64,000 nucleotides of DNA from Companilactobacillus alimentarius DSM 20249 (lineage in GTDB: Bacteria > Bacillota > Bacilli > Lactobacillales > Lactobacillaceae), in assembly GCF_002849895.1 (NCBI RefSeq), contig NZ_CP018867.1, positions 1,488,001-1,552,000 on the forward strand, in the 5' to 3' direction. Shown piece by piece: positions 33,130 through 42,212 of this stretch. A model generated the notes under the pieces. The model did no database searches. It was not told the origin of the DNA and was given only the letters and a program-made list of their open reading frames with translations. Position 1 is the first letter of the stretch. Each line of letters starts with the position of its first letter. The translations under genes and the position numbers were made by a program.

Positions 33130-33839
33130 TGCCTTTTTTTGACTGCACTGTGAATTGCAGCAGCTTTCATCATTAAATCATCCACTTCAATATTTTCAAA
33201 TCCTACATTTTGCATCATTTGGCAAAGCTTCTCAATACTGACAAAATGATTGACGGAATCATCTAAATATTGATAATCAGATTTATTTTTGGCAAAAACT
33301 TTTCCCATCAGGGGCATTATATGATTAAAGTATAGCTTCCAACCAGTTTTAATAATCGGTGTTTCCACCTTAAAAGCTTCCAAACAGACTATTTGTCCAT
33401 TCGGCTTCAAGACACGATAGATCTCACTTAAGACCTTATCGGCGTCGGGAACATTTCTTAAGCCAAAACCAATCGTCACGACATCAAAACTATTGTCCGA
33501 AAAATTCAATTTCATGGCATTTCCCGACTCCAAAGTAATGTTGGTTACCTTTGACTTAGCTACTTTTTGTTGAGCTAGTTTCAACATTTCTTGACTGAAA
33601 TCTACTCCAATGACTTTTGCATGAATGAAACGATGAGCTAACATCACAGTCCAATTAGCCGTACCACAACAAAGATCCAAAATATCTTGAGGTTGGTTAT
33701 TGATCTTTTGAGTCGCCTTTTGACGCCAGCTTTGATGAGTCCCCAGACTCATGATCGTATTTAATCTATCGTAATTGCCAGCAATATTATTAAAAGTTCT
33801 CTGAACATCTTTTTCAGGTACTTTATTCGTTAAACTCAT
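33126..33839 (-). CDS. menG: Demethylmenaquinone methyltransferase
   Basis: A SAM-dependent methyltransferase of 237 residues, the last step of menaquinone synthesis. SAM motif I is I-L-D-L-C-C-G-T-A-N-W-T (about 53-64); the UbiE/MenG signatures are F-G-L-R-N-V-P-D (about 122-129) and L-K-P-N-G-Q-I-V-C-L-E (about 143-153). The N-terminal Y-D-R-L-N-T-I-M-S-L-G-T-H is typical. It starts 9 bases after the phosphatase gene. Whether the host makes or only scavenges menaquinone cannot be seen here. Confidence 0.93.
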   Translation of the reverse strand: MSLTNKVPEKDVQRTFNNIAGNYDRLNTIMSLGTHQSWRQKATQKINNQPQDILDLCCGTANWTVMLAHRFIHAKVIGVDFSQEMLKLAQQKVAKSKVTNITLESGNAMKLNFSDNSFDVVTIGFGLRNVPDADKVLSEIYRVLKPNGQIVCLEAFKVETPIIKTGWKLYFNHIMPLMGKVFAKNKSDYQYLDDSVNHFVSIEKLCQMMQNVGFENIEVDDLMMKAAAIHSAVKKRQ

Positions 33840-33848
33840 AGTTTGCCT

Positions 33849-34457
33849 CTAGTCAATATTATTTACACGACCGTAGTATACAAGATATTTGTTGCCACTT
33901 GCTGAAACTTTATACTTAGAAACACCACCATTGTTAGGCTGGATAATTTTAGAAATATCTTGCGCACCCGTGGTAACTTTTAAGAATGAGCGGCTAACGA
34001 ATCCGTGACACACGACTAGAATCTTCTCATCGCCCTTTTTTCCCATTTCATCCATAAAATTCTCTACTCGTTTGTATACGTCAGCGTATTCTTCGCCATT
34101 TTTAGCATACTTAGTGTAATTAGGTAAAAGATAATGGTTCTCATCGAATGCGTCTGGATACTTCTCTAATAACTCGGTTTCTTTTAAGCCGTCCCATGAA
34201 CCGTAATCTGCTTCATAAAGGCGCTTGTCTTGATGTATCTCGTGTGCACCCTGGTTCAAAATTTCTGCTGTTTGCATAGCTCGCTTCATAGGGCTTGTGT
34301 AGACTTCATCAAATTTATTAATATCAATATATTCTTCTAATTCCTCAATTTGCTTGATACCTTTGGCGTTTAAGGGCATATCAGTAGACATACCATTAAT
34401 CCGAGCCTCTGAATTAGTGTCTGTCTCACCATGTCTTACAATATATAATTCAACCAT
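33849..34457 (-). CDS. Histidine phosphatase (phosphoglycerate mutase-like)
   Basis: A cytosolic protein of 202 residues. The catalytic RHG motif is in Y-I-V-R-H-G-E-T-D-T (residues 5-14), with the second histidine in V-V-C-H-G-F (about residue 150) and a proton-donor Glu in L-Y-E-A-D-Y-G-S-W-D-G. This is a broad-specificity phosphatase rather than glycolytic PGM, judging by the shorter length. AGGAG precedes the ATG, and a sequence matching cre at 13 of 14 positions (34472-34485) lies close upstream; it may be fortuitous. Likely co-transcribed with menG. Confidence 0.85.
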   Translation of the reverse strand: MVELYIVRHGETDTNSEARINGMSTDMPLNAKGIKQIEELEEYIDINKFDEVYTSPMKRAMQTAEILNQGAHEIHQDKRLYEADYGSWDGLKETELLEKYPDAFDENHYLLPNYTKYAKNGEEYADVYKRVENFMDEMGKKGDEKILVVCHGFVSRSFLKVTTGAQDISKIIQPNNGGVSKYKVSASGNKYLVYYGRVNNID

Positions 34458-34507
34458 AAATTTCTCCTCATTGTTAACGCTTAAAATCTCCTTTTAGTAT
34501 TTCATTA

Positions 34508-34536
34508 TTGACTTTACAATGCAACTCAATTATAGT
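34508..34536 (+). promoter_or_regulatory. Promoter of the uracil permease gene
   Basis: TTGACT (34508-34513) and TATAGT (34531-34536), 17-base spacer. Confidence 0.7.
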
Positions 34537-34551
34537 GAAAGAAATTAAATG

Positions 34552-34641
34552 ATCCTTTAAATTTTGGTCCCGTGAGGCTAATAAGGAAACACGTACGTCT
34601 TTTATTTCGCATACACGGGATAAAGGACTATTTTTTTACAA
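34552..34641 (+). promoter_or_regulatory. PyrR-type pyrimidine attenuator
   Basis: The leader contains GGTCCCGTGAGGCTAATAAG (34566-34585), which matches the PyrR-binding loop consensus (TCC, GAGGCT, a downstream AAGG). TCCCGTG can pair with CACGGGA (34614-34620) and TCCTTT with AAAGGA, forming a terminator that ends in a seven-T run at 34631. With UMP-bound PyrR, termination before the permease would be favoured. Confidence 0.75.
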
Positions 34642-34667
34642 AAAAATAATTTTGGGGAGATGTTTTT

Positions 34668-35993
34668 TTGAATCCAAATAGTAAAGAATACCGCAATCCT
34701 GATGCGGTTTTAGATGTCTACGAAAAGCCACCGTTAAGCAGCTGGGCTTTCTTATCATTACAACACTTATTCTCAATGTTTGGGGCGACAGTTCTAGTGC
34801 CACTTCTGGTCGGACTTGATCCTAGTATCGCCTTATTCAGTTCTGGTGTTGGTACTTTGATCCACATTTTAATTACACATCGTAAAATACCAGCTTACAT
34901 GAGTTCTAGTTTTTCCTTCATCGTTCCAATGGTTTCATTGATGAAGACTGTTGGTTATCCTGGTGTTGCTCAAGGTACTATCGCTGTTGGTTGTGTTTAT
35001 TTAATCGTTTCACTTATCGTTGGTTTCGTTGGTTCAGATTGGATCGACAAAGCCTTGCCACCAATCGTTGTTGGACCCATTGTCATCGTTATTGGTATGT
35101 CGGTTGCTGGTAGTGCCGCTGACAATGCCATGATGAATGGCTCCCACTATGATTTGAAATACTTTGGTATTGCAATGTTTACCCTCTTTTTAACAGTTAT
35201 TCTGAATATGTATTTAAGAGGTTTCTGGAGTAATATTGCGATTCTGCTTGGTATCGTTGGTGGTTACGTCCTTTCCGTTGCTTTAGGAATCGTTGATTTT
35301 TCTAAGGTTATTTCTACACCATGGTTCAAGATGCCTGCCTTTGATTTAATGTTCGTCAACTACATGCCTAAGCAGATTTATTGGGGCGCTATTCTGAGTT
35401 TTGCTCCCATAGCTTTTGTAACGATGGCTGAACATTTGGGTCATATCATGGTATTGGATGAATTGACTCATCGTGACTTCTTCAAAGATCCTGGTCTTCA
35501 CAAAACTCTAGCCGGTGACGGTACAGCTTCAATCGTTGCTGCCTTTCTAGGTGGTCCTCCGGTTACATCATACGGTGAAAACATTGGCGTGATGGCTGTT
35601 AATAAGATCTACAGTGTCTACGTTGTTATTGGTGCGGCGGTCTTCGCTGCTTTGTTCGGGTTCGTTGGTAAGTTAAGTGCCTTGATTCAAACCGTACCTG
35701 GTCCTGTCATTGGTGGTATCAGTTTCGTCTTATTCGGTGTAATTTCTTCAAGCGGTTTAAGAATATTGGTCGATAACAAAGTCGACTTCAATGAAAAACG
35801 TAATCTGATGATTGCTTCGGTTATCCTAGTTATCGGAATTGGGAACGCCTATCTACAAGTTGGTAGCTTCCAATTCACTGGTGTCAGTGTCGCTACAGTT
35901 GTCGGTATTCTATTAAACTTGATTTTGCCTAAACATGCTTTGTCTGAAAATTGGAATGAAGATAAAGATAATTGGCAAGAAAATAAAAAATAA
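34668..35993 (+). CDS. pyrP: Uracil permease (NCS2 family)
   Basis: A nucleobase symporter of 441 residues with about 14 helices. The family residues are visible in M-S-S-S-F-S-F-I-V-P (helix 3), the A-E-H-L-G-H segment (helix 8, about residue 260) and G-G-P-P-V-T-S-Y-G-E-N-I-G (helix 10, about residue 310), the uracil-specific form rather than the xanthine form. The start is TTG at 34668 with GGGGAG upstream. The PyrR-type attenuator before it supports pyrimidine transport. The gene is convergent to fbp. Confidence 0.92.
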   Translation: MNPNSKEYRNPDAVLDVYEKPPLSSWAFLSLQHLFSMFGATVLVPLLVGLDPSIALFSSGVGTLIHILITHRKIPAYMSSSFSFIVPMVSLMKTVGYPGVAQGTIAVGCVYLIVSLIVGFVGSDWIDKALPPIVVGPIVIVIGMSVAGSAADNAMMNGSHYDLKYFGIAMFTLFLTVILNMYLRGFWSNIAILLGIVGGYVLSVALGIVDFSKVISTPWFKMPAFDLMFVNYMPKQIYWGAILSFAPIAFVTMAEHLGHIMVLDELTHRDFFKDPGLHKTLAGDGTASIVAAFLGGPPVTSYGENIGVMAVNKIYSVYVVIGAAVFAALFGFVGKLSALIQTVPGPVIGGISFVLFGVISSSGLRILVDNKVDFNEKRNLMIASVILVIGIGNAYLQVGSFQFTGVSVATVVGILLNLILPKHALSENWNEDKDNWQENKK

Positions 35994-36004
35994 CTCTTCA
36001 AAAA

Positions 36005-37894
36005 TTAATCTTTCAATTCAGCACATAGATCTTCTATGCGCTGTTTTATTTTGTCTCCAAAGTCAGTATCAGTAACCATCTTTTGTTCGTCAAAACGTTC
36101 AATCGTCTTTCTTTGCGTTGCTATTTCAGCCGAAAAGACCGCGTCATTTAGCGAAATGAATGGACTTAACTTAACTATCTGCATTCCAAATGAATTGTAT
36201 AGCAGTGTGAATCCACCTTCATTTTGAATCTTGGGACGACCACCATTGACAAAAATAATTTTTCCCTTACTCAAAGGAGACTTCGCTTTAACCTCCGGAG
36301 TACGTCCAATAACGATACGACTATCTTCTTCCAAATCAAACTCATCTTTAATCCGTTCAACAAACCATTTTTTGTCGCATAATTTATAGAATGGATTTAA
36401 GCTTTCTTTTTGCAAATCAGCATCGTCAATGAAGTATCGCTCGAATGTAGTCATCTTGTCTTTGCCAAACAATGGCGAATCCTTCCCCGACCATAGATAC
36501 CACAGAACGTCAGAATTAAAACAATCACCAGTAGTTGGATGGCGCATTGCATCCCGCAAAACGCTAGTAAAGTAATCAAAGAGATCTCTACCCGAATATT
36601 TGCGACTGTCAATCTCCCATTTAATGAAATTCCCTTGCTCATCAACTGGTACGCAACCGTGGAATAGTAAATTTCCATTGTGCTTTAGATACATTGAGCC
36701 ATGATCAAACATGAACCACATATGCTCATTTAATTTGCTGGAATTGATAAACTGATTAATTAAATCAATCAAGACCACCTGTTCTGGATGTGAAATTTGA
36801 TATGGGTTAGCCGGATTAACCATCTGAAAACAACCATTGGTAATATTATATTTCACACCACCAATTTCAATAGTCCTCTTACTCTGACTCAGTTTATCCA
36901 AAAAGAGCCTGTCATCCATTTCAAATTCTGGGCGCCGTTTAATTGCCTGACCCTCAAGCTTGAATTGCATAATTGTCGCTGCCTGCTGCACACAATTATC
37001 GGTAACTAGTTCTTCCTTAGGAATCTCTTCTACATTATCAACTTTTGGCTCAAAATTAGGCAATGGACGATAGCTGTGACGGGCAAATTTAACAATTGAA
37101 GTCAGATCAATATCATACGCTTCATTCAATAATTTCAAATTATGATAACGTGCACAAATACGAATCAGATTCAGCATACACAATTTAGATCCCGCCATGC
37201 TGCCCATCCAGAGAATATCGTGATTACCCCATTGAATGTCAAAGTTTTGCCAGTGGTCGCTCAAGTAAGCTATCACCCGATCGGGATGTAGACCTCTGCC
37301 ATAAATGTCGCCAAGAATATGAATCCTTTCAATAGCCATTCTTTGAATCGCATGACAAAGAGCAATGATAAAATCATCTGCCAACCCTAATTTAACAATG
37401 CTTCCTAATAAACCTTGGCAGTAAAGCTGTTTACTATTATAACTAGTATCAATCATCAACAAGTTTTCAATAATTTCCCAAAATTTGGGTTGAACCGACT
37501 CTTTGACTAATTTTTTAGGATATTTGTTTGCCATGTAACGCAACATTTCTATCAAATTATTAAAGGTATCCATCTGCCATTGTTCTAAATCTGGTTTATC
37601 AGTTAATTTATTCTGTACATTTTTCAAAACCTCAGATGGATAATAAATTAAACAAGCTAATTTTTTTTGATTGGATTTCGTTAATCTACCAGTAAACAAT
37701 TCCTCAACTTTCTTACTGATATTCCCTGCACCGCTTCTCATAATATGTGAAAAGCGATCTGATTCTCCATGAATATCACTAATGAATGCCTCTGTCCCCT
37801 TTGGCAAATTCAAAGTTGCTGATAGATTGACGATTTCCGACGCAATTTCGTTTCTATTCTTTTCTACTTCTTTATGACTGAATCTAGTTTTCAT
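36005..37894 (-). CDS. fbp: Fructose-1,6-bisphosphatase, class III
   Basis: A gluconeogenic enzyme of 629 residues, the length typical of class III FBPases. The metallophosphoesterase core is visible: I-S-D-I-H-G-E (about 39-45), L-G-D-I-Y-G-R-G (about 196-203), W-G-N-H-D (about 223-227) and M-F-D-H-G-S (about 398-403). An insertion between residues 270 and 390 is characteristic of this class. It converts fructose-1,6-bisphosphate to fructose-6-phosphate. Monocistronic, convergent with pyrP. Confidence 0.95.
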   Translation of the reverse strand: MKTRFSHKEVEKNRNEIASEIVNLSATLNLPKGTEAFISDIHGESDRFSHIMRSGAGNISKKVEELFTGRLTKSNQKKLACLIYYPSEVLKNVQNKLTDKPDLEQWQMDTFNNLIEMLRYMANKYPKKLVKESVQPKFWEIIENLLMIDTSYNSKQLYCQGLLGSIVKLGLADDFIIALCHAIQRMAIERIHILGDIYGRGLHPDRVIAYLSDHWQNFDIQWGNHDILWMGSMAGSKLCMLNLIRICARYHNLKLLNEAYDIDLTSIVKFARHSYRPLPNFEPKVDNVEEIPKEELVTDNCVQQAATIMQFKLEGQAIKRRPEFEMDDRLFLDKLSQSKRTIEIGGVKYNITNGCFQMVNPANPYQISHPEQVVLIDLINQFINSSKLNEHMWFMFDHGSMYLKHNGNLLFHGCVPVDEQGNFIKWEIDSRKYSGRDLFDYFTSVLRDAMRHPTTGDCFNSDVLWYLWSGKDSPLFGKDKMTTFERYFIDDADLQKESLNPFYKLCDKKWFVERIKDEFDLEEDSRIVIGRTPEVKAKSPLSKGKIIFVNGGRPKIQNEGGFTLLYNSFGMQIVKLSPFISLNDAVFSAEIATQRKTIERFDEQKMVTDTDFGDKIKQRIEDLCAELKD

Positions 37895-38027
37895 CGAAAT
37901 CTCCCCAAAGATAATAATGTTTGTCTTAATGATAGCGCATTCAACTATATCTGTGTTAGTCGAAAAGTATTATTCCAACTATCCACTTGATATTTGAGTT
38001 AAAATTATAGTTATAGGAGGACTTAAA

Positions 38028-38912
38028 ATGAATTTAAAATTAGATTCTACTGTAACTTTAAATAATGGTGTTAACATGCCCCAATTAGGTATGGGTGTTT
38101 GGAAAGTAAACAATACAGGTGCTTCCCAAGCAGTCCAATGGGCATTGAAACATGGATATAAAGCTATTGATACTGCAAAACAATATGGTAACGAAACCGG
38201 AGTTGGTGAAGGATTACAAAAAGGCTTTGCAGATAATGGTCTCAAACGTGAAGATATTTTCTTAACAACAAAAATCTTTAATGGTGATCAGGGCTATCAA
38301 TCAACACTCGACAACTTTGAGGGTCAATTAAAGAGACTACAAACAGACTATGTAGATCTACTCCTGATTCACTGGCCAGTTAATGGAAAATACTTAGACA
38401 CATGGCGTGCCGTAGAAAAAATTTATCGTGATGGCAAAGCTCGTGCTATTGGTGTTTCCAATTTCAATATTGAAAGATTAAAAGATATTCTAAAAAATAG
38501 TTCTATCAAACCCGCTGTTAACCAAATGGAATACAATCCACTTTGCCAAGAAGTAGATATCAAGAACTTCTGTGACGAAAATAATATCTACCTTGAAGCT
38601 TGGTCACCACTTGGTGGCGGTACAGTGCTCGGCGATAGTAGATTGAAGAAAATTGCTGCTAAATACAACAAGTCAGTTGCACAAGTTATCCTTCGTTGGG
38701 ACTTACAAAATGGAGTTATCACAATTCCTAAGTCAGTACACGAAGAACGAATCGTACAAAATTCAGATGTCTACGACTTTGAATTAAGCGATGCCGACAT
38801 GAAAGAAATTGACGGTTTCGATACTGACAAGAGAAGTCTCTGGTATGGTGACTTCTTCTGGAGCGGTAACCCTGATGGGTATAAAGACTCTGTTGAAGAG
38901 TGGGACGACTAA
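38028..38912 (+). CDS. Aldo/keto reductase (2,5-diketogluconate reductase type)
   Basis: A reductase of 294 residues. The catalytic tetrad is in A-I-D-T-A-K-Q-Y-G (Asp and Tyr, about 46-54), T-T-K-I-F (Lys, about 84) and L-I-H-W-P-V (His, about 117). The C-terminal S-V-H-E-E-R-I cofactor loop is normal. The closing aromatic tail (W-Y-G-D-F-F-W-S-G) is unusual. This is a different branch from the reductase at 12086. AGGAGG lies 8 bases before the ATG. Substrate not inferable. Confidence 0.9.
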   Translation: MNLKLDSTVTLNNGVNMPQLGMGVWKVNNTGASQAVQWALKHGYKAIDTAKQYGNETGVGEGLQKGFADNGLKREDIFLTTKIFNGDQGYQSTLDNFEGQLKRLQTDYVDLLLIHWPVNGKYLDTWRAVEKIYRDGKARAIGVSNFNIERLKDILKNSSIKPAVNQMEYNPLCQEVDIKNFCDENNIYLEAWSPLGGGTVLGDSRLKKIAAKYNKSVAQVILRWDLQNGVITIPKSVHEERIVQNSDVYDFELSDADMKEIDGFDTDKRSLWYGDFFWSGNPDGYKDSVEEWDD

Positions 38913-38933
38913 TTATTGATCGTCGTTTTTCAA

Positions 38934-38979
38934 AAAAAGAGCCTCAGAAATCATAATGATTTCTGAGGCTCTTTTGTGT
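38934..38979. terminator. Bidirectional terminator
   Basis: AAAAAGAGCCTCAGAAATCA pairs perfectly with its complement ending in a T-run; loop of 4 bases. Confidence 0.88.
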
Positions 38980-38985
38980 GGTGTC

Positions 38986-39780
38986 TTAAGCTTTGACTTG
39001 TGCATTTTCAACAATATTTCCTAAATTGAAGTTAACTGTCTGTTCACTTTTATCGAGAAAAATTCCAGTCAAATTATAGTGAGCGACAAATGATGAGAAT
39101 TCCTCCTTATCCGACAGCGTCGCAACTAATGACCAAACGGATGCTTCAACTAGACTGCCACGGATAACAGTCGATTGTTTAATATCGCTTTTAATTCTTC
39201 TCAGATCATACCCGGTCAAATTCGTGGTCGACGTAGCGATTGCTCCATTCTTTAGATAATATGTGGTCAGAATCTGTTCATCCTCTGCTGACGGTATAAC
39301 AATTTCCCAACTAAAACTAGAATCTTGTCTAGTCGCAAATTTCATACTACTACCAGTACCTAGATAGACTCCGACTATTTCGGGATTTTTCAATAATGGT
39401 TTAAGATTTTCATTAAAGACTTGTTCGATTGCCCAACTTTTAACTACGACGGAAGGGTCAAATTTTCCTGCAAAATAAGGTTTATAGATACCATTGGTCA
39501 TTTGTTCAGAAAGGATAGCGGCGTTATAGATTCTTTTAAAGTCATTGGATGACGTCAGTGGCGTCTTATCGCCTCGTTGAAATTTTGAAACCATTGAATC
39601 ATAACGAAAACTAGAGAATTGTAGATCAATTTCTTTTAATCGTTCATTGATACGATCAGTTGTCACCTTCAATAATTCCATAACTGTAGCATTTCTAGTT
39701 AGTGTAGCAAGTTTAATTAAAAAATTCAGATTCATTTGATTAATTGTTTTAATATTTAAATAATACTTTTCATTCTTCAT
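38986..39780 (-). CDS. Divergent ApbE-like flavin transferase, copy 1
   Basis: A protein of 264 residues, lacking a signal peptide. The fold cues of ApbE (FAD:protein FMN transferase) are visible: K-E-I-D-L-Q-F-S-S-F-R (about 51-61), F-D-P-S-V-V-V-K-S-W-A (about 108-118, where canonical enzymes have a D-L-G/GPLV-W element), G-A-I-A-T-S (about 178-183) and a late segment around G-S-L-V-E-A-S-V-W-S. The chain is about 60-80 residues shorter than secreted ApbE and the metal-binding Asp residues are not all obvious, so activity is uncertain. A paralogue lies directly upstream. Confidence 0.65.
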   Translation of the reverse strand: MKNEKYYLNIKTINQMNLNFLIKLATLTRNATVMELLKVTTDRINERLKEIDLQFSSFRYDSMVSKFQRGDKTPLTSSNDFKRIYNAAILSEQMTNGIYKPYFAGKFDPSVVVKSWAIEQVFNENLKPLLKNPEIVGVYLGTGSSMKFATRQDSSFSWEIVIPSAEDEQILTTYYLKNGAIATSTTNLTGYDLRRIKSDIKQSTVIRGSLVEASVWSLVATLSDKEEFSSFVAHYNLTGIFLDKSEQTVNFNLGNIVENAQVKA

Positions 39781-39871
39781 TAGTGTACCTCGATCTTTCT
39801 CATTTCTTAATACACCTAAAAGTATACGGAGCGAATTTGAATTATTTATGACTAATTTTAGATTTTTATAG

Positions 39872-39912
39872 CAAAAAAATAAGACGTATAACGGCGTTAT
39901 GTGTCTTATTTC
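39872..39912 (-). terminator. Terminator between the two ApbE-like genes
   Basis: AAATAAGAC, inner ATAACG/CGTTAT and GTCTTATTT form a near-perfect stem at the 3' end of the second copy; T-runs occur on both strands. Confidence 0.75.
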
Positions 39913-40685
39913 TTAATCGCTATTTTATTAGAAATACCGTCTCTAAAATTTATTAAGCCAAAATCTTTATCAATTAACATCCCAGTTAAATGGTACTTAG
40001 TTACAAATGTTGGAAACTTATTAGTTCCAGCTGAAAAACCTGCAGCTGACCAAATACTGGCATCCAAAGCATTGCTATTAACAACTGTCACTTGCTGGAC
40101 GCCACTCTTTTCATTTCTCAAACTTCTAATATCTTTAGTCGTCGAAATGGCACCGTTTTGGAGAAAATAGGTTGCTATTAAAGCATCTAGATCCTTTGGA
40201 TCTTTAATTTCTATGCGCCACCTGAAGTCAATATCAGGTCGGCTGGCCAAACGAACCGCTTCGCCACATCTCAACGAGATACCATCAACTCCATCTACTT
40301 GGAGCATTTCCAAAAGATTTCTATTAAAAATTTGATCAATCATCCAACCGTTTAATAAACTGATTGGATCGTACTTACCATTAAAGTAAGAACTAAAGTA
40401 ATGCTGCGTCATCTGCTCAGCCGTGATAGTTTGTTCATATACTTCACGAAAAATCTTTGAGCTAACTAAAGGACTCTCGTCTCCTGATTGAAATCTGGAT
40501 AACAAAGAATCCTTATTCTCCAGTGAAAACAGTTCATCATATTCCGCAATTCTTTGTGAAATTTCGTTAATTTTTTCATCAACTATATCTTGGTTAATTG
40601 AAACGTCTTTTTTAACTGCTAACTTTACTTCAAATGGAACATCGAACTTATTAATTACGACACTTGGATATTTATATTCGGGCAT
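39906..40685 (-). CDS. Divergent ApbE-like flavin transferase, copy 2
   Basis: A protein of 259 residues paralogous to the downstream copy: E-L-F-S-L-E-N-K-D-S-L-L-S-R-F-Q-S-G-D-E-S-P-L (about 53-75), K-Y-D-P-I-S-L-L-N-G-W (about 108-118), G-A-I-S-T-T (about 180-185) and A-L-D-A-S-I-W-S (about 207-214). The two differ at most positions, so the duplication is old. Both lack secretion signals. No flavin-linked reductase genes adjoin. It has its own AAGGAG site and terminator. Confidence 0.65.
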   Translation of the reverse strand: MPEYKYPSVVINKFDVPFEVKLAVKKDVSINQDIVDEKINEISQRIAEYDELFSLENKDSLLSRFQSGDESPLVSSKIFREVYEQTITAEQMTQHYFSSYFNGKYDPISLLNGWMIDQIFNRNLLEMLQVDGVDGISLRCGEAVRLASRPDIDFRWRIEIKDPKDLDALIATYFLQNGAISTTKDIRSLRNEKSGVQQVTVVNSNALDASIWSAAGFSAGTNKFPTFVTKYHLTGMLIDKDFGLINFRDGISNKIAIKK

Positions 40686-40710
40686 ATTAAAATCACTCCT
40701 TGCATAACAT

Positions 40711-40756
40711 AAAAAGGTACATATGCTTATCTAATTTACCGATAAGTATACGTACC
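40711..40756 (-). terminator. Terminator after the xanthine/uracil permease
   Basis: On the minus strand GGTACGTATACTTATC pairs with GATAAGCATATGTACC, followed by five Ts. Confidence 0.8.
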
Positions 40757-40794
40757 AAATGTGATGAAAATATGACTAAAGTTTGTGAAAAAAG

Positions 40795-42084
40795 TTAATG
40801 TTTCTTGTTAGGATTTAACAAGATATTCAAGATGATCGCAGAAAAACTTCCTACAACTAAACCATTATTCAAAATTGTTTGAATAGTTGATGGCAAAAAA
40901 TGAAGCAGAGTTGGTTGAACAGTCACACCAAGACCCAAACTGATTGAAACAGCCATGATCATAATATTGTTATTGTTCATCTCAACCTTTGAAAGCATCT
41001 TGATACCTTCAATACCAACCGTACCAAACATAATCAACATAGCTCCACCTAAAACGGCATTAGGAATCAATTCGGCGACGGCACCAACTTTCGGAATCAA
41101 ACCGAGAATTATCAGTAAGAAGGCCGAGAAATAAACCGGTTTGTTCTTCTTAATACCTGACAATTGCACAACCGCAACATTTTGAGAAAAAGTAGAATAA
41201 GGGAATGTATTAAATATTCCCCCTAGAATAGCTGCTAATCCTTCAGAAGCGTAGCCTCGTTGTAAATCGTTCTCATCCAAATCACGCTTGGTTAATTCAG
41301 CTAAAGCGTAATAAACGCCAGTAGATTCAATCATACATGTTAATGCCGCTAGGAGCATCACTACAATAGATGACCACTCAAACTTTGGCGTGGCAAAGTA
41401 AAATGGTTGGGGAATTTGGAACCAATGAGCTGAACCAACACTTGCAAAACCAATTTGGCCCATTCCAATTCCTAACAAGTACCCGGCAACGATTCCAATA
41501 AGAACTGCAATCTGTTGAATAAAGCCTCTTCCCCAGATACTGACGACCACGATAATCAAAGCTGTGGCAAAACCTAAAATCAAATTAGTAGAATTACCAA
41601 AATTCTTAGCAGTAGCATCGCCACCACCAATATTTTGAAACGCTACGGGAATTAAAGTAAATCCAATCAAAGTAATTAAAGAACCAGTAACAACTGGTGG
41701 GAAAAATCTCTTTAACTTAGCAAAAACTTTGGAAATTAGCATGATAAAAATACCAGCAACGATAATTGCACCATACATATAAGCTATTCCAAAATGATGT
41801 CCAATATTTTGTAACGGCGTTACATACTCCACTGCTGAGCCCAAAACAACCGGCAAGCCGATCCCAGTCAGTGGTGTTCGCTTAATTTGCAGTAATGTGG
41901 CCACCCCACACATAAATATATCAACTGAAATTAAGTAAGTCATTTCTTTAGCACTGAAGCCCAAAGACGCACCGATCAAAATCGGTATCAAAATATCTCC
42001 TGAGTACATGGCTAATAAATGTTGAAATCCTAATAGCAAATTCTTTAAAAAAGAATCGCCCTTATCATTCGTATCAAGATCCAT
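40795..42084 (-). CDS. NCS2 nucleobase permease, xanthine/purine type
   Basis: A symporter of 429 residues and about 14 helices. It shows the xanthine-branch features L-G-F-Q-H-L-L-A-M-Y (helix 1), T-G-I-G-L-P-V-V-L-G (helix 3) and F-P-Y-S-T-F-S-Q-N-V-A-V-V-Q-L-S-G (about 295-311), where the S-Q-N-V-G motif is typical. The ATG at 42084 has AGGAGGGG just before it; the longer frame to 42144 has no ribosome site. No purine riboswitch is recognisable in the leader. Probably monocistronic. Confidence 0.88.
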   Translation of the reverse strand: MDLDTNDKGDSFLKNLLLGFQHLLAMYSGDILIPILIGASLGFSAKEMTYLISVDIFMCGVATLLQIKRTPLTGIGLPVVLGSAVEYVTPLQNIGHHFGIAYMYGAIIVAGIFIMLISKVFAKLKRFFPPVVTGSLITLIGFTLIPVAFQNIGGGDATAKNFGNSTNLILGFATALIIVVVSIWGRGFIQQIAVLIGIVAGYLLGIGMGQIGFASVGSAHWFQIPQPFYFATPKFEWSSIVVMLLAALTCMIESTGVYYALAELTKRDLDENDLQRGYASEGLAAILGGIFNTFPYSTFSQNVAVVQLSGIKKNKPVYFSAFLLIILGLIPKVGAVAELIPNAVLGGAMLIMFGTVGIEGIKMLSKVEMNNNNIMIMAVSISLGLGVTVQPTLLHFLPSTIQTILNNGLVVGSFSAIILNILLNPNKKH

Positions 42085-42212
42085 TATTGCCCCTCCTATG
42101 TTTAGAAAATTATAGCATTTTTTCTGAAAGTTATTAAAGACCAAGTTTCAATAAAATGAACTTCATCTATGATAAAATGAAGTCAGTATAAAATAGGAGG
42201 AATTTCTAAGAG

